A stretch of 64,000 nt of DNA from Euglena gracilis (Eukaryota; Euglenida; Euglenophyceae; Euglenales): the NCBI GenBank assembly GCA_039621445.1, contig CP154955.1, forward strand, positions 35,505,123-35,569,122. The letters run 5' to 3'. Of the stretch, positions 22,401 through 31,593 are shown in pieces (position 1 is the stretch's first letter; each line of letters opens with the position of its first letter). A program made the translations under genes and the position numbers. The notes beneath the pieces are model-generated. The model worked only from the letters and a program-made list of their open reading frames with translations, had not been told where the DNA came from and searched no databases.

Positions 22401-25400
22401 CGAGTTCGTGGGGCATGTCCTGGGGCACGGCAGGAGGGCGCCTGCCCCCGGCAAACTGTCGGCGGTGCAGCACTGGCAGCTGCCGCCGACGGTCGGCAGT
22501 CTCCGCGCGTTTCTCGGCGTCTGCAATTACTATGCGGGCTACGTGAGACTCTACGCGGAGCTGGCGGAGGAGAAGCTGAAGTTGCCGAGGGAGCTGACCA
22601 AGGCGGGATCCAAGCACCCAGTGGTGTGGACGGAGCAGGAGAAGGAGGCGTTCGACAAGCTAAAGAAGGCCCTCGTCGCCGACCTGGAGGTGTACCACAT
22701 CGATCCAGCCAAGCCGTTCGTCCTGCGCACCGACGCGTCGGACTACGCCATCGGAGCGGTGCTGGAGCAGTTCCCGAACATCGACGGCGTGCCGCGGGCG
22801 GAGGACCTGCGGCCGGGGGCCTCCGTCCCGGTGGCTTTCATGTCCCGGAAGCTCACCGAGGGGCAGCGCCTTCGGTGGGATGTCCGGGACAAGGAGACGT
22901 ATGCCGTGGTGGCCGCCCTCGACAAGTGGGCGGGCTTCCTGCTGGACAACGAGATCCTCGTCCTGACCGACCACCGCAGCCTGGAGTCGTGGTACAAGGA
23001 GTACGTCGCCGGAGTGGGCCCGCAGGGGAGGCGGGCCAGATGGCATGCGAAGCTCAACGAGTTCCGCATCACCGTGGTGCACGTCCCCGGCGAGACCAAC
23101 GTGGTGGGTGATGCCATGTCCCGCTGGGCCTACCCGGCATCACAAGGCTGGCGAGACACCTCGTGGCACGGCACCGAGGCCGACACGAAGGAGATGAAGG
23201 CCCACATCCTGGAGGAGAAGCTGCGCGAGAAGTCCACCCCGAAGGCGGTGCATCCCGAGGACGAGGTGACCAAGGCGGAACAGGTGGAGAGGTCAACCCT
23301 GAAGGAGGGGAGAGAGCTGGCCGTCATCCAGCTGATCCCGCTCCAGTCGTTCGCCGCGGTCCCGTCAGCGTCCCACATCGCCGTCACCACGCGCAGCCGC
23401 CTCGACACGCAGCGCAACGCCCGAGACGCCCCAGCAGACACCCCGCACGGTACGCGGTCCGAGCACCCACGTGAGATGCACCCGTCAGCCTCGTCTCCCG
23501 CGGCCGCAGCAGTCCCACCGTCGGCATCGTCTGCGGCAGTCCCACCGTCTGCGTCGTGCATCGCATCACCAGCGTCCGTGCCAGCACCATCATCCAACGC
23601 GCCATCGCCAGTCCCATCACCAGCACCGCAGTCCACCGCACCGCAGTCCATCGCACCGTCCGCAGCGCCCACAGCCGGGGTGTCATCACCGGTCATGCCC
23701 GTCCCAGCGTCCGCGGCCGGTGTGCCGTCACCGGCCGCGTCGGTCCCGTCTGCAGTGCCCTCGGCGGGTGTGCCGTCAACCGCTGATCCCGTGCCCCCGC
23801 AGCCTGACCTGGACATCAACGTCTTCGACATGGACTGGAGCAAGGCGTATGCGGTGTGCCCGCGCTGGAAGCCCGTCTGGGACCAGGCCCACAACGGCCC
23901 GGGCTGGCCCAGCGGGTTCCAGCTGGTGGATGGGCGGCTCGTCTCGGCGGGGAGGTGGTGTGTGCCGAGCGGGCTGCTGGCGGAGGTGCTGATGGAGCAG
24001 CACTCGGTCTCCGGCCATGTGGGCGGGGACCGGCTGGTGGAGGAGGCCGAGCGCACCTACGTCTTCGCGGACCGGATGGAGGCGGCGAAGGTGGCCTGCG
24101 GGCTGCAGCGGACGTGCCCGGTGTGCCAGGCCATCGAGCACCCGCACCAGCCGCTGCGGCTGAAGGTCTGCCCGACGCCCGTCCCGCCGTACATCATGGC
24201 GTCGGTGGCCATCGACCTCTTCGTGATGCCGGAGGTGGACTTCGAGGGGCAGCTGTACAACGTGTTCGCCGCCTGCGTCGATCGCCACAGTGGGTGGGTC
24301 GTGGCCACGGCCCACCACACGCGCGGCCTCACCGCCGCCACCGTGGCCAAGGCGATGTACCGTGGGTGGTGGTCGCCACACGGGCTGCCCAGCGTGATCA
24401 CGAGTGATCGCGGACCGCATTTTGCTGGCGCGTGGTGGCGCAGCATGTGCGGCCTGCACGGGATCCGCCACGCCTACGCCCAGGCGTACCACCACGCGGC
24501 GAACGGGCGGGCGGAGTCCCTCGGTGCGCAGTTGCAGAAGCGGATCCGGAGCGAGAAGGCCGAGGCCCCGATCACCTGGGTGGAGTCCCTGCCCAGGGCA
24601 GTGCAGAAGCTGAACGACTCCAAGGCGCAGCACGGCCTGAGCCCGTACGAGGTGCTGTATGGACGGCATCGGTGGACTGGTGGCGTACCATACAAGGCCC
24701 CGGTCATGGTGGAGGATGCCGTGTCGTTCTTCGAGAGACAGAAGGCCGTGGACCAGAAGGTCGCCGACGTCCTCAACGACCTCCACAAGCGGCAAGCGGA
24801 CCAGAAGAACCGGAGCAGGAAGGACCTCGAGGAGTTCGCCAAGGGAGACTTGGTCTGGTACCTCCGGCCTCCGAGACGGCCGGGCCAGAAGCTCGAGAGC
24901 TACTGGCTTGGCCCAGCCCGGGTCACCGTGCGCCGTGGCGAGCACTCGTACGAGCTGGAGCTGGAGGAGGGCCGCCGCCAAGAGGCCCACCGCTGCCAGC
25001 TGAAGGCCTACCGCGATGACACGCGGCTGTGGGGCCCGCCCAAGATGTTCGTCTACCGGCAGGCCAGACCGCAAGAAGACGTGGACATCGAGGAGTGGAC
25101 GGTGGAGGAGATCCGGCGGCACCGCAGACGAGACGACGGCGACTGGGAGTTCGAGGTGAAGTGGGAGGGCCACCCGACACTCACGTGGGAGCCATTGAAG
25201 AATTTCTTCGATCCCTACTCTCACCAGATGATCGAGTACACCAAGTCCAAGAAGCTCAAGGTGGACCTGCTGGACTACCTCCACCGCAACCCGGCTGAGG
25301 TGGCGGTCATTATCGCGGAGGTGAAGAAGCAGGGGCAGGAGGTCATCAACAACGCCGAGTGGGAAGACCCACCCGAGGAGTGGGTCTGGCCCGACGAGGA

Positions 25401-26319
25401 CATCAAGAAGGACGAGGAGGCAAGCAGCCAGGAAGGGGAGTCAGCGGACCCCCCAGTGGGCACAGCGGTGCCTGCAGCACAGCACGTCCCGACACGCGAT
25501 CCACCGCCAGCGCTAGGTCAGGATCCACCGCGGACTGTCGCCGCCGCTGCATCGCACCAGCCCGTCACGCTGCACTTCGTGCACCACCCGTCCGACCGTC
25601 CCTCCGTCTCTGCGTTTCCCCAGCTGTCGCAGGAGGCTGATCCCCAGATCCCCTCTGCTGCGGTATCAACCTTGGTGTGTCCATCGACAGGAGCTGAGTG
25701 TGCGCAGCCCGTGTCTGCGTTCGCTCATTTGCTGCCGCACGCTGCCCCCCAGGCGGCTGTGGCTGCCTCCCAGGCTGCTGTGGCCGCCCCTCAGGCGACA
25801 GTGGTGGCTGCCAACCAGGCTGCTGTGGCTGCCCCCCAAGGCGGCTGTGGCTGCCTCTGCGATGTTCACCCATTCTCCGTATGTGCCCATTCCGAACCAT
25901 TTCCCGGCTGCGGGCGGGGACGCGGTGCCCCCTCCGCCTGCGGCCTTCCCGGTGTGTACGGGCCGGCACCCCCCCATGCCGCCGGCCTGTGCCACGCCGT
26001 CCCCATTCCTCTCACATCATTTCCTGCCAGCGCACCCCCATACCCAGTGCGCCCCATTCATCCCCTGTCCCGCTGGAGCCTTCGCCACCCATGGCTCCTT
26101 CCCGTTGCACCTCCAGGACCCGTCCTCAGCCTCAAGGCGGCGAGAGGGCACCACCGCCGGTGTCTGCGTCCTCAATCCCCCCAACGCAGGCCTGGTGAGT
26201 CCCGGCCCTTTCCGGCCCCAACCCGGAGGCCACCCATTTTCCCCTACCCACGGCTACCCATGCCAGCCCACCGCCCCGGGGGTGGTTGGAAAAGCCTGGC
26301 GTCAAACCGTACTGGGTAG
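19498..26319 (+). CDS. Gypsy-A Pol with C5-cytosine methyltransferase, protease, RT, RNase H, integrase, chromodomain
   Basis: 2,273 codons, uninterrupted. Residues are counted from the GTG at 19,498; real translation may come from gag readthrough at 19,435. Methyltransferase about 175-400: LDLFSGTGSV (D178), SPPCTEYS with candidate nucleophile C237, WLENPR (E276), WGYRKPTRFW, and a closing YRIPEGVV helix. Protease: LIDTGAQTS (D512). RT: LRDAFHQV and YFDD (915-918). RNase H: RTDASDYAIG (D1079). Integrase: HHCC zinc motif, then D1573, D1637 and E1673 with DD35E spacing. Chromodomain about 1865-1920 (WTVEEI, EVKWEG, LTWEP). The tail is Pro/Ala/Gln-rich with AVAAPQ repeats. This is the usual chromovirus order with a methyltransferase added in front. 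All catalytic residues I can check are present, so activity is plausible. Confidence 0.93.
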   Translation: MSVRAITQEPRTPHRPSKPQISQGGERPCPEAHGQGGAHQILTNNYWSVLQKKSRRSEQSSAARPVSSAQSSPPAKRPVSSAQSSPPAKPAASEPSSTQHRATATPPARQQQERAPRQSAPSRTTLPPPSAAPSATPRSPPAATSAPSPPQSAPSSRAAPKQAASSPTTSTPKRWALDLFSGTGSVKRALEKLGYSVISVDADPRWKADKTVDVRRRRYWEEYWPGDFELVAASPPCTEYSSAMTTRRRRLRKADFLVRKTKEIIAYLRPSLWWLENPRYGKLRHRKVVEDMQYVDVDYCMFEAWGYRKPTRFWIADSMAPMQDIVCDGQCENIVEEQDGRRHHRRQLGGASQQRGTREQAYRIPEGVVRSLCERTPPTRQAAVPPSAIPPSPAPAPAPASATAPPSRTALPPQAAALSQAPRQRPPPCTRQASCTPAEPHNDPPAEPVTTAADEPHPPRKVHKVTVRPWQYRPSRPFQVGRMERRGGSYQLMLDVVIEIDGREEKAKALIDTGAQTSLIRRDLFPNGCFRRSERPLLLRTVNGDLLAGGSNAADVLLVFNARSEGERSGGLKRWHSQITVHDGDIGCDLILGYPWLKEHRLDVQPWRDALQLHDDPRWVIAGTEASEIAALSTRTHATVRARSPSPLPRTPSEVEEEMEAEVRKMRLTVGVNGPDGDEEDEALDAEEEAMVAKVLIDASKEAKAVRGVVTAEAEEQHPLAVQLRAEMLKEFEGRVFCDRVHPDPPPRGQHRMAVLRLKPNAQPVVGRVIHLKGERLEALREMEEECRRDRKVEPGRGPWRAAAFPIRKKNGKWRMVCDYAVTNLQIMADSYPLPLTEEIVAEQAKCTLFSTIDLRDAFHQVALAEESRPVTNVQLPGGLWQWRVVPQGINVGPALLQRDIDATCAAVKAHSRPYFDDIIVSTWQGAEETDEEFYQKHARDVRETLLALEKDRWVSDSRKVKLFMRQVEFVGHVLGHGRRAPAPGKLSAVQHWQLPPTVGSLRAFLGVCNYYAGYVRLYAELAEEKLKLPRELTKAGSKHPVVWTEQEKEAFDKLKKALVADLEVYHIDPAKPFVLRTDASDYAIGAVLEQFPNIDGVPRAEDLRPGASVPVAFMSRKLTEGQRLRWDVRDKETYAVVAALDKWAGFLLDNEILVLTDHRSLESWYKEYVAGVGPQGRRARWHAKLNEFRITVVHVPGETNVVGDAMSRWAYPASQGWRDTSWHGTEADTKEMKAHILEEKLREKSTPKAVHPEDEVTKAEQVERSTLKEGRELAVIQLIPLQSFAAVPSASHIAVTTRSRLDTQRNARDAPADTPHGTRSEHPREMHPSASSPAAAAVPPSASSAAVPPSASCIASPASVPAPSSNAPSPVPSPAPQSTAPQSIAPSAAPTAGVSSPVMPVPASAAGVPSPAASVPSAVPSAGVPSTADPVPPQPDLDINVFDMDWSKAYAVCPRWKPVWDQAHNGPGWPSGFQLVDGRLVSAGRWCVPSGLLAEVLMEQHSVSGHVGGDRLVEEAERTYVFADRMEAAKVACGLQRTCPVCQAIEHPHQPLRLKVCPTPVPPYIMASVAIDLFVMPEVDFEGQLYNVFAACVDRHSGWVVATAHHTRGLTAATVAKAMYRGWWSPHGLPSVITSDRGPHFAGAWWRSMCGLHGIRHAYAQAYHHAANGRAESLGAQLQKRIRSEKAEAPITWVESLPRAVQKLNDSKAQHGLSPYEVLYGRHRWTGGVPYKAPVMVEDAVSFFERQKAVDQKVADVLNDLHKRQADQKNRSRKDLEEFAKGDLVWYLRPPRRPGQKLESYWLGPARVTVRRGEHSYELELEEGRRQEAHRCQLKAYRDDTRLWGPPKMFVYRQARPQEDVDIEEWTVEEIRRHRRRDDGDWEFEVKWEGHPTLTWEPLKNFFDPYSHQMIEYTKSKKLKVDLLDYLHRNPAEVAVIIAEVKKQGQEVINNAEWEDPPEEWVWPDEDIKKDEEASSQEGESADPPVGTAVPAAQHVPTRDPPPALGQDPPRTVAAAASHQPVTLHFVHHPSDRPSVSAFPQLSQEADPQIPSAAVSTLVCPSTGAECAQPVSAFAHLLPHAAPQAAVAASQAAVAAPQATVVAANQAAVAAPQGGCGCLCDVHPFSVCAHSEPFPGCGRGRGAPSACGLPGVYGPAPPHAAGLCHAVPIPLTSFPASAPPYPVRPIHPLSRWSLRHPWLLPVAPPGPVLSLKAARGHHRRCLRPQSPQRRPGESRPFPAPTRRPPIFPYPRLPMPAHRPGGGWKSLASNRTG

Positions 26320-28235
26320 CGGGGGTTGTATTTGTGGGGCTGCTGCTGCTGCTGCCGTTCCTTGCCTGCCGATTCGCCAGAGTGCCTGCTGCGCCGTGGA
26401 CCAAGACGCTGGCGGAGGCTGGGTACGTGGAGACTACACCGTCGGAGGCGAGCCGACGGATGGCAGCGGATGTCTCTGCCCCTGTCCTTCACACTGACAC
26501 TGATACTGTGGAGGCAGGAGGAGGCTGACGCCCAAGGCCGGAAGCCAGAGGCGGGCGGCAGCCAGGGGCAGAGCAGACCCCCCCCAGCCGGCCAAGGGAA
26601 GACAACGGCCGGGAGAGAGCGGGGGGCGGAGGCCACACAGACAAGCCAGCGGCCCAAGGGGGCCACCAGCCCGCCCCCCCACCCCCCAGCCAGCGAGGGG
26701 AGGCAGACAGCCAGGGCAGCCAGGCACCCCCCCCCCCAGGGGGAACCGAAGCCAGCCAGGCCCCCCCAGGGGGAACCAAAGCCACCCCCCCCCCCAGGGG
26801 GCACCGAGCCAAGCCACCCCCCCCCAGGGGGAACCGAAGCCAGCCAGGCCCCCCAGGGGGAACCGAAGCCACCCCCCCCCCCCCAGGGGGAACCGAAGCC
26901 AGCCAGGCCCCCCCAAGGGGGAACCGAACCCAGCCCCCCCCCCCCCAGGGTGAACCGAAACCAGCCAAGCCCCCCCAGGGGGAACCGAAGCCAGCCACCC
27001 CCCCCCCTAGGAACTGAAGCCAGCCACCTCCCCAGGGGGAACCGAAGCCAGCCGCCCCCCAGGGGGCACCGAACAGCCAAATCCCCCCAGGGGGCACCAG
27101 CAAGACGAGAGGCCCCAGAGGGCCACCGAGCCAGGGCCCCCAGAGGGCCACCGAGAGGCCCCAGAGAGCCACCGAGAGGCCCCAGAGGACCACCGAGCCA
27201 AGACCCCCCAGGAGGCCCCAGAGGGCCACCGAGCCAGGACCCCCCCCCAGGGGGCCCCAGAGGCAACCGAGCCAGGCCCCCCCCCCGGGTACCCAGAGGC
27301 CACCAACCCAAGACCGCCCCCCCCCCGGGGGCCCAGAGGCCACCAACCAAGGCCGCCCCTCCCCCCCAGGGGGCCCAGAGAGCACACCCAAAGACCCCCC
27401 CCAAAAACCAAGGAAAAAGACCCAAGGCCAGGGGGACCCCCAGGAAAAAAAAAAAAAGCCCCCCGGACCCCCCCGGACCGAAAAAAAAAAAACCCCCCCC
27501 CAGCCCCCCCTGACCGAAAAAAAAAAAGGTCCCCCCCCCCCAGGGGCGCCCAAAATAAAGCGCCCCCCCCAGGGGCGCCCACACCCACCGGAGCCCCAGA
27601 GCGCCAAACGAGAACCGAAGAGGGCGCAAGGAGCACCCCCCCCCCCCAGAGCGCCACAAGAGAACCGAGCAGGCGCAAGGGAGAGAAAGGCACGCCCCCC
27701 CCCCCAGCCAGCCAGGCCAGGCGGGGCAAAGGAGGCGAGCCGAAGAGACCCCCCAGGCACCAGAAAGACCCAAGGGAGCCCAAGGGACCGCCCCCCCCCC
27801 CAACCAGCCAGGGAGCGCACCGCCCCCCCGAAAGGCTCAACGCTCCGGGCTCTGCCCCCAGCCTGCAGGTCGGCGCGGCGCGGCTGCCAAGCCACCCAGC
27901 AGGACAGCGGCCCCTGCCGGGAGCCCGGAGGAGTTCCACCCCCTCCCAAGGCGCCCACAGGAGCCTGCGGCCGGCCTGCCAGCAGACCGCCCGGGGACCA
28001 ACGCCAGCCCCCGACCAGGCTCCTGTGGCGCGCGAGGGCCACACACGAGGGGCGCCCCAGGGCACCAAACGCCAAAGGCCAAGGCCGAGGCCAAGGCCAC
28101 ACCCCTGCCCTCCTTATACCCGAACCGCCCCGACGTTTGTTTGTACAATTCGTTCACTTCGCCGATGAGGTGCGCATCGCCCCCCGCTCCCGCCTCCGAG
28201 GTTAGCCGAAGGCAGGCGAGGCCGGGCGCCTCGGT
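26320..28235 (+). other. Gypsy-A 3' region: C-rich, imperfectly repeated tract
   Basis: From about 26,700 to 27,550 the + strand is dominated by CCCCCC-AGGGGGAACCGAAGCCAG-like units (18-35 bp). Runs of 7-12 C follow to 27,800. 27,830-28,235 is GC-rich unique sequence. Long frames exist on both strands because stops are rare in such sequence, so I do not call a gene. The - strand is G-run-rich and could form quadruplexes. The A-prime copy at 51.9-52.9 kb has the same kind of tract. Confidence 0.7.
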
Positions 28236-28246
28236 AGGAAGGGGAG
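28236..28246 (+). promoter_or_regulatory. Gypsy-A polypurine tract
   Basis: AGGAAGGGGAG directly before the TGTAGG start of the 3' LTR; the plus-strand primer for reverse transcription. Confidence 0.85.
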
Positions 28247-28845
28247 TGTAGGCGGCGGGAGGCGGCCTGGCGCCTGCGCACTGGAATTAGCGAACATTCT
28301 GCCCCATTCCGCCACTTTTTTTACCTGTGTACTTTTCCCCCCCAGGTTCTCTTTTCCGAATGTTTCATTCAAAGAATTGTGCATGCTGAAGGAAGGACTT
28401 TCAAAAATTCAATCTGAGTTCAAGGAAACAATTATCAAAGAAGTTCAAAAAGTCAATCCGGAAGGTCAATCAAAAGGAAAGAGTTCAAATTCAAAAAAAA
28501 AAGGAAGAGCAAGCGGCGCTGGGAATCAAGGTGAAGGTGTTCATCCGTCCCCCCCGCTACCCTTTTTTAAATTCAATCCAGGCTTTTCCTCCCCCCCCCT
28601 ACTACTTCAGAGGCACCCCCAAGGAGTTGGCCAAAAATACCATTCCCCCCCCCCAATTTTTGAATTATTTGGCTGCCGGAACCCAGGTTCTGGCTGAATT
28701 CAGGGACCGAAAGACACAAAAAAAAAGGGAATTTTTGGGGCACGTGTGCCGATTTTACCGGAGCGCCGGGTGACTGTTTTCCCCCACTCGGCCTGCCGGG
28801 GAGCCCATTCCGGGCACGGTCACCGAACCGGCGAGAGGGGAAAAC
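28247..28845 (+). repeat. Gypsy-A 3' LTR
   Basis: 599 bp, nearly identical to the 5' LTR. Differences seen by eye include TGTAGG for TGTGGG, one extra A-run base and shorter C runs. The splice-acceptor-like AG is at 28,344-28,345. Confidence 0.9.
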
Positions 28846-28846
28846 T

Positions 28847-29400
28847 CCCCAGGCTTTACGTTAAATCGGGTTGCAGCCACATAAGCCATCATTAAATGAA
28901 AGGGACTTATCTGTGGGCACTTTGGAAGTGAAACAACTCTCTCCCGTTTATGGAACTTCTGGCCTTTACGCTTAATTTTTATGTAGGGCGCCTTTGCCCA
29001 ACACACTGGTGGTTCGTTTGATTCTCTCCAAGTCAGACGATCGATATAAACAGAGAATTCTGGAGCAAAAAATCAGCTGTGTGCGCAATGTGCATACATC
29101 AGATGGAAAGGGGGCTTGGGCCAGCCCCAGGAGGATTGGGAGGGGATCCCAAAAAGCGCCATATTTTTCCAGATTTTGATTCCAAAGCCTCTTGTAAGGG
29201 GCCAACATGGTGTGGAATCTCAAACCACCAAACCCAGGAATTAAAAGCATAGCACTGTAGGCATTACGTGCCTGGGCCTTGGAAAACTGAAATAACTGCA
29301 CTAAAGCGTCAGCCACTTGGTCAGTTGTGGCTTGAGGGGGGGGGGTATCCCCATTTTGTCCAAAATAACCCATAATAATGCAAAGGAACTCTGATACCGC
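28847..29400 (-). pseudogene. DIRS tyrosine recombinase, N-terminal and core part
   Basis: The frame reads KSIEDFLGRNPSLKRYQSSF (core-binding domain) and, after a frameshift at the ten-G run at 29,336-29,345, continues to LCLYRSSDLERI. Its Arg (codon 29,042-29,044) is the first catalytic Arg. Another frameshift follows before KGQKFHKRERVV. The protein is then cut by Gypsy-A between two Gly codons. Removing the insert and one CCCC copy keeps the reading frame, which proves the two fragments were one gene. Confidence 0.8.
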
Positions 29401-29401
29401 T

Positions 29402-31584
29402 TTAAACTGGGGTTTCTCCCCAGGAAATCCTCAATGGATTTATTCTGTATTTGTTTCCCCTCCAATATTTTCCTGAGCAAATCATGCAAAGGAGGGGCCA
29501 TCTGGGGGGTGGCATTTTTTTCCCCCTGCAATTGGTGAACATGCCCTTGTAAGGGGTGATCTTCAGGCAGGGGGTCCCTGGCACTTTCATCTTTATTAAT
29601 TGGGGCCACCATGTGGCTGAATCCCAAAAGGGGGTGACCATCAAAACTTTGGTCTGGGGAAACATTCTCAATCGTGGGAGAAATTTCTGAATGATTGACC
29701 AAGGGGGGTTTGCATAAAGTCCCCCCATGTTGTCCAGGGGACATTGGAGGGCATACACTGCCCTGGCCTCCCAGTGGGGCCACCTGGCCACAAAATTGGG
29801 CAGTTTTTTGTTGCCTGGGGAGGCAAATAAGTCTGTTTCCAAATTTATGAAACCTTTGAAATGCTGCCTTAGCCATTGAAAGAGCTGGGGGGGTCCAGTG
29901 AGTAATCCCCCCTGCCTGACTCCCATCTGCTTATGGGGTCTGCCAAGCATTCCTGTGAAGGAACCCAATTTACTTGTAGATTCAAACTTTTTTCTATGCA
30001 CCATTTGAAAAATGGCCTTAGAAGGCTGTTGAAAGGGTCCTTTCTGCCCCCCCCCCCTTTTGTCAGGTAATAATAGATTACCTGATTGTCCACTGAAAGG
30101 GACACTGTTTCCCCAGGTCTGCTGAGACTTTTCACTGTGTTGATGGCTGCACGTAATTATTTTACGTTGATATGCAAAATGGAGTTTTCTCTCCAAAACT
30201 CCTGGACAATTTCTCCTGTGTGGATGTCCAGCCCCCCCCAGGCATGGGTGCTGCTGTCTGAATGCAACTCCCTTGTTGCATTTTGGGGGAAAGGTCTGCC
30301 CCCCCAGGTGTCCAGCAGATTTTTTATTTCCCTCAGTTGGGCTTTTATGTCCTTTGAAATGGCATGCTTTGAATCCCATGGGGCTGCAGATTTGTTGACC
30401 AAAAATTTTGTTAGGGAGTCTGTGAAATCCCTTAAGAAGGGCAGGGCCATGAGGTTGCACCTGATTTGGCCCAAAATGGCAGCTAACTGCCTTTTCGACA
30501 TAAAATCTTTTTTCACTATTTTTCCCAGCTCCTTTTTTATTGTTTTCACCTTCTGGGGGGGAATTTGCAATTTTCCCTCTTGGAAATTTAACTGGAAGCC
30601 CAAATGGTTTACAACTTGTGTGGGTTCTAGGGTTGATTTTTTGACATTTATTTTGAACCCTGAATCGATTAGGTCTCTGACAAACTTGTTCAGGTGTTTT
30701 TGCAAAATATGTTTGGTGGGAGCAACCAATAAAATGTCGTCCAGGTAAATAAAAACCTGGATTCCTTTTTTCCTCCAACGTTTTTCAAATGTCTTCATTA
30801 CTGACATAAAAATTTGTGGCATCACATTTAGGCCAAAACAGCCTGCTTGGAACTCCCAAGTTTGTCCCCCCACCTGATGCCTTAAAAAGGGTTTTAAGGT
30901 TGGGTTCACGGGAATATGAAAATATGCGTCTTTCAGGTCGATTTTGGCTGCCCATTGGCCTTTCTCCAAAACTGGGAAAATGTTTTGAATGTGATCTAAT
31001 TTGAAGGCTTTCACAGGGAATTTTTGGTTTATTTCCCTGCAGTCGCTTATGAATCTCCACTTCGTTTGCCCCCCCTCTGGTTTTGAAATCAAGAACCAGG
31101 GAATTAAATGCTGGGTTCCTGAATCCTGAACCCTCTTTATGGACCCTGATTTTTCGTAATCCAACAGGATTTTTTCTGCCTGGTTCAGGTCTAGGTAGGC
31201 TCTGGGTTTTGGATGCGTGGATAATTTTGGTGGTTTGACCCAGGGGGGTTGAATTCCATCTTTTATAAGTTGGCAGGTTGCTGGGGGGCATTTTTCAGCC
31301 ACCATTTTAGACTTTTTTGCAGTCTCTGGTGCAGGGGGGTGTCCCCCCACTTTTCCTCCATGGAAGTTATCTCTCCATTCAAATGATTTTCTGGGGGCTG
31401 GTTGGGGGTTTTGGGACATTTCACAACCTTTTGGTGCCCCTGGAGTTTGATGTAATGGATGGGGGGGTGTGCATGCACTCACCCTCTCTCTCACAGGCTC
31501 TCTGCTCCATCTTGTCCTTCTGTTTGTCTGAGGACATACCACAGGGGGGCCACTGAGGGTCCCCCCTTTGATTTCCCCTTCCAT
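29402..31584 (-). pseudogene. DIRS reverse transcriptase-RNase H-Dam-like polyprotein
   Basis: RT motifs in order: ISDCREINQK, LKDAYFHIPV, GLNVMPQIF and YLDDILL (catalytic Asp pair, codons at about 30,735-30,746). RNase H follows with the block ELHSDSSTHAWGG. The Dam-like domain reads ETDLFASPGNKK, then YANPPW (motif IV, normally D/N/S-PP-Y/F/W), then VTPFW. This is the known DIRS order. Lesions: an in-frame TAA at 30,157-30,159 where related proteins have Glu in a KEL motif, and a frameshift at the seven-G run near 29,884-29,890. Upstream, the frame joins the gag frame across one TGA at 31,594-31,596. Confidence 0.85.
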
Positions 31585-31593
31585 GGGTTGAAT

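Larger units (their letters stand above)
13406..28846 (+). mobile_element. Gypsy-A: chromodomain Ty3/gypsy element with cytosine methyltransferase
   Basis: LTRs at 13,406-14,005 and 28,247-28,845/6 are nearly identical and start TGT. An initiator-tRNA primer site follows the 5' LTR, and a purine tract AGGAAGGGGAG (28,236-28,246) precedes the 3' LTR. The flanks share CCCC (13,402-13,405 and 28,847-28,850), and removing the element restores the DIRS reading frame. Internal order is gag, methyltransferase, protease, RT, RNase H, integrase, chromodomain, then a C-rich tail. At 15.4 kb it is long, partly because a 1.67-kb mini-element sits in gag. Pol is open over 2,273 codons, so loss of function appears confined to gag. 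Confidence 0.92.

Noticed and set aside
26244-28102. Long - strand frames of 519 and 537 codons rich in Gly/Trp/Pro
   Set aside because: They lie opposite the C-rich tract, where stops are rare in every frame. The residues simply mirror CCC/GGG runs and differ between overlapping frames.
12831-30159. Reassigned TAA codon, because two TAA interrupt the DIRS proteins after Lys codons
   Set aside because: The 475-codon RT frame has no internal TAA at all, and other lesions (frameshifts) are present, so decay explains it.
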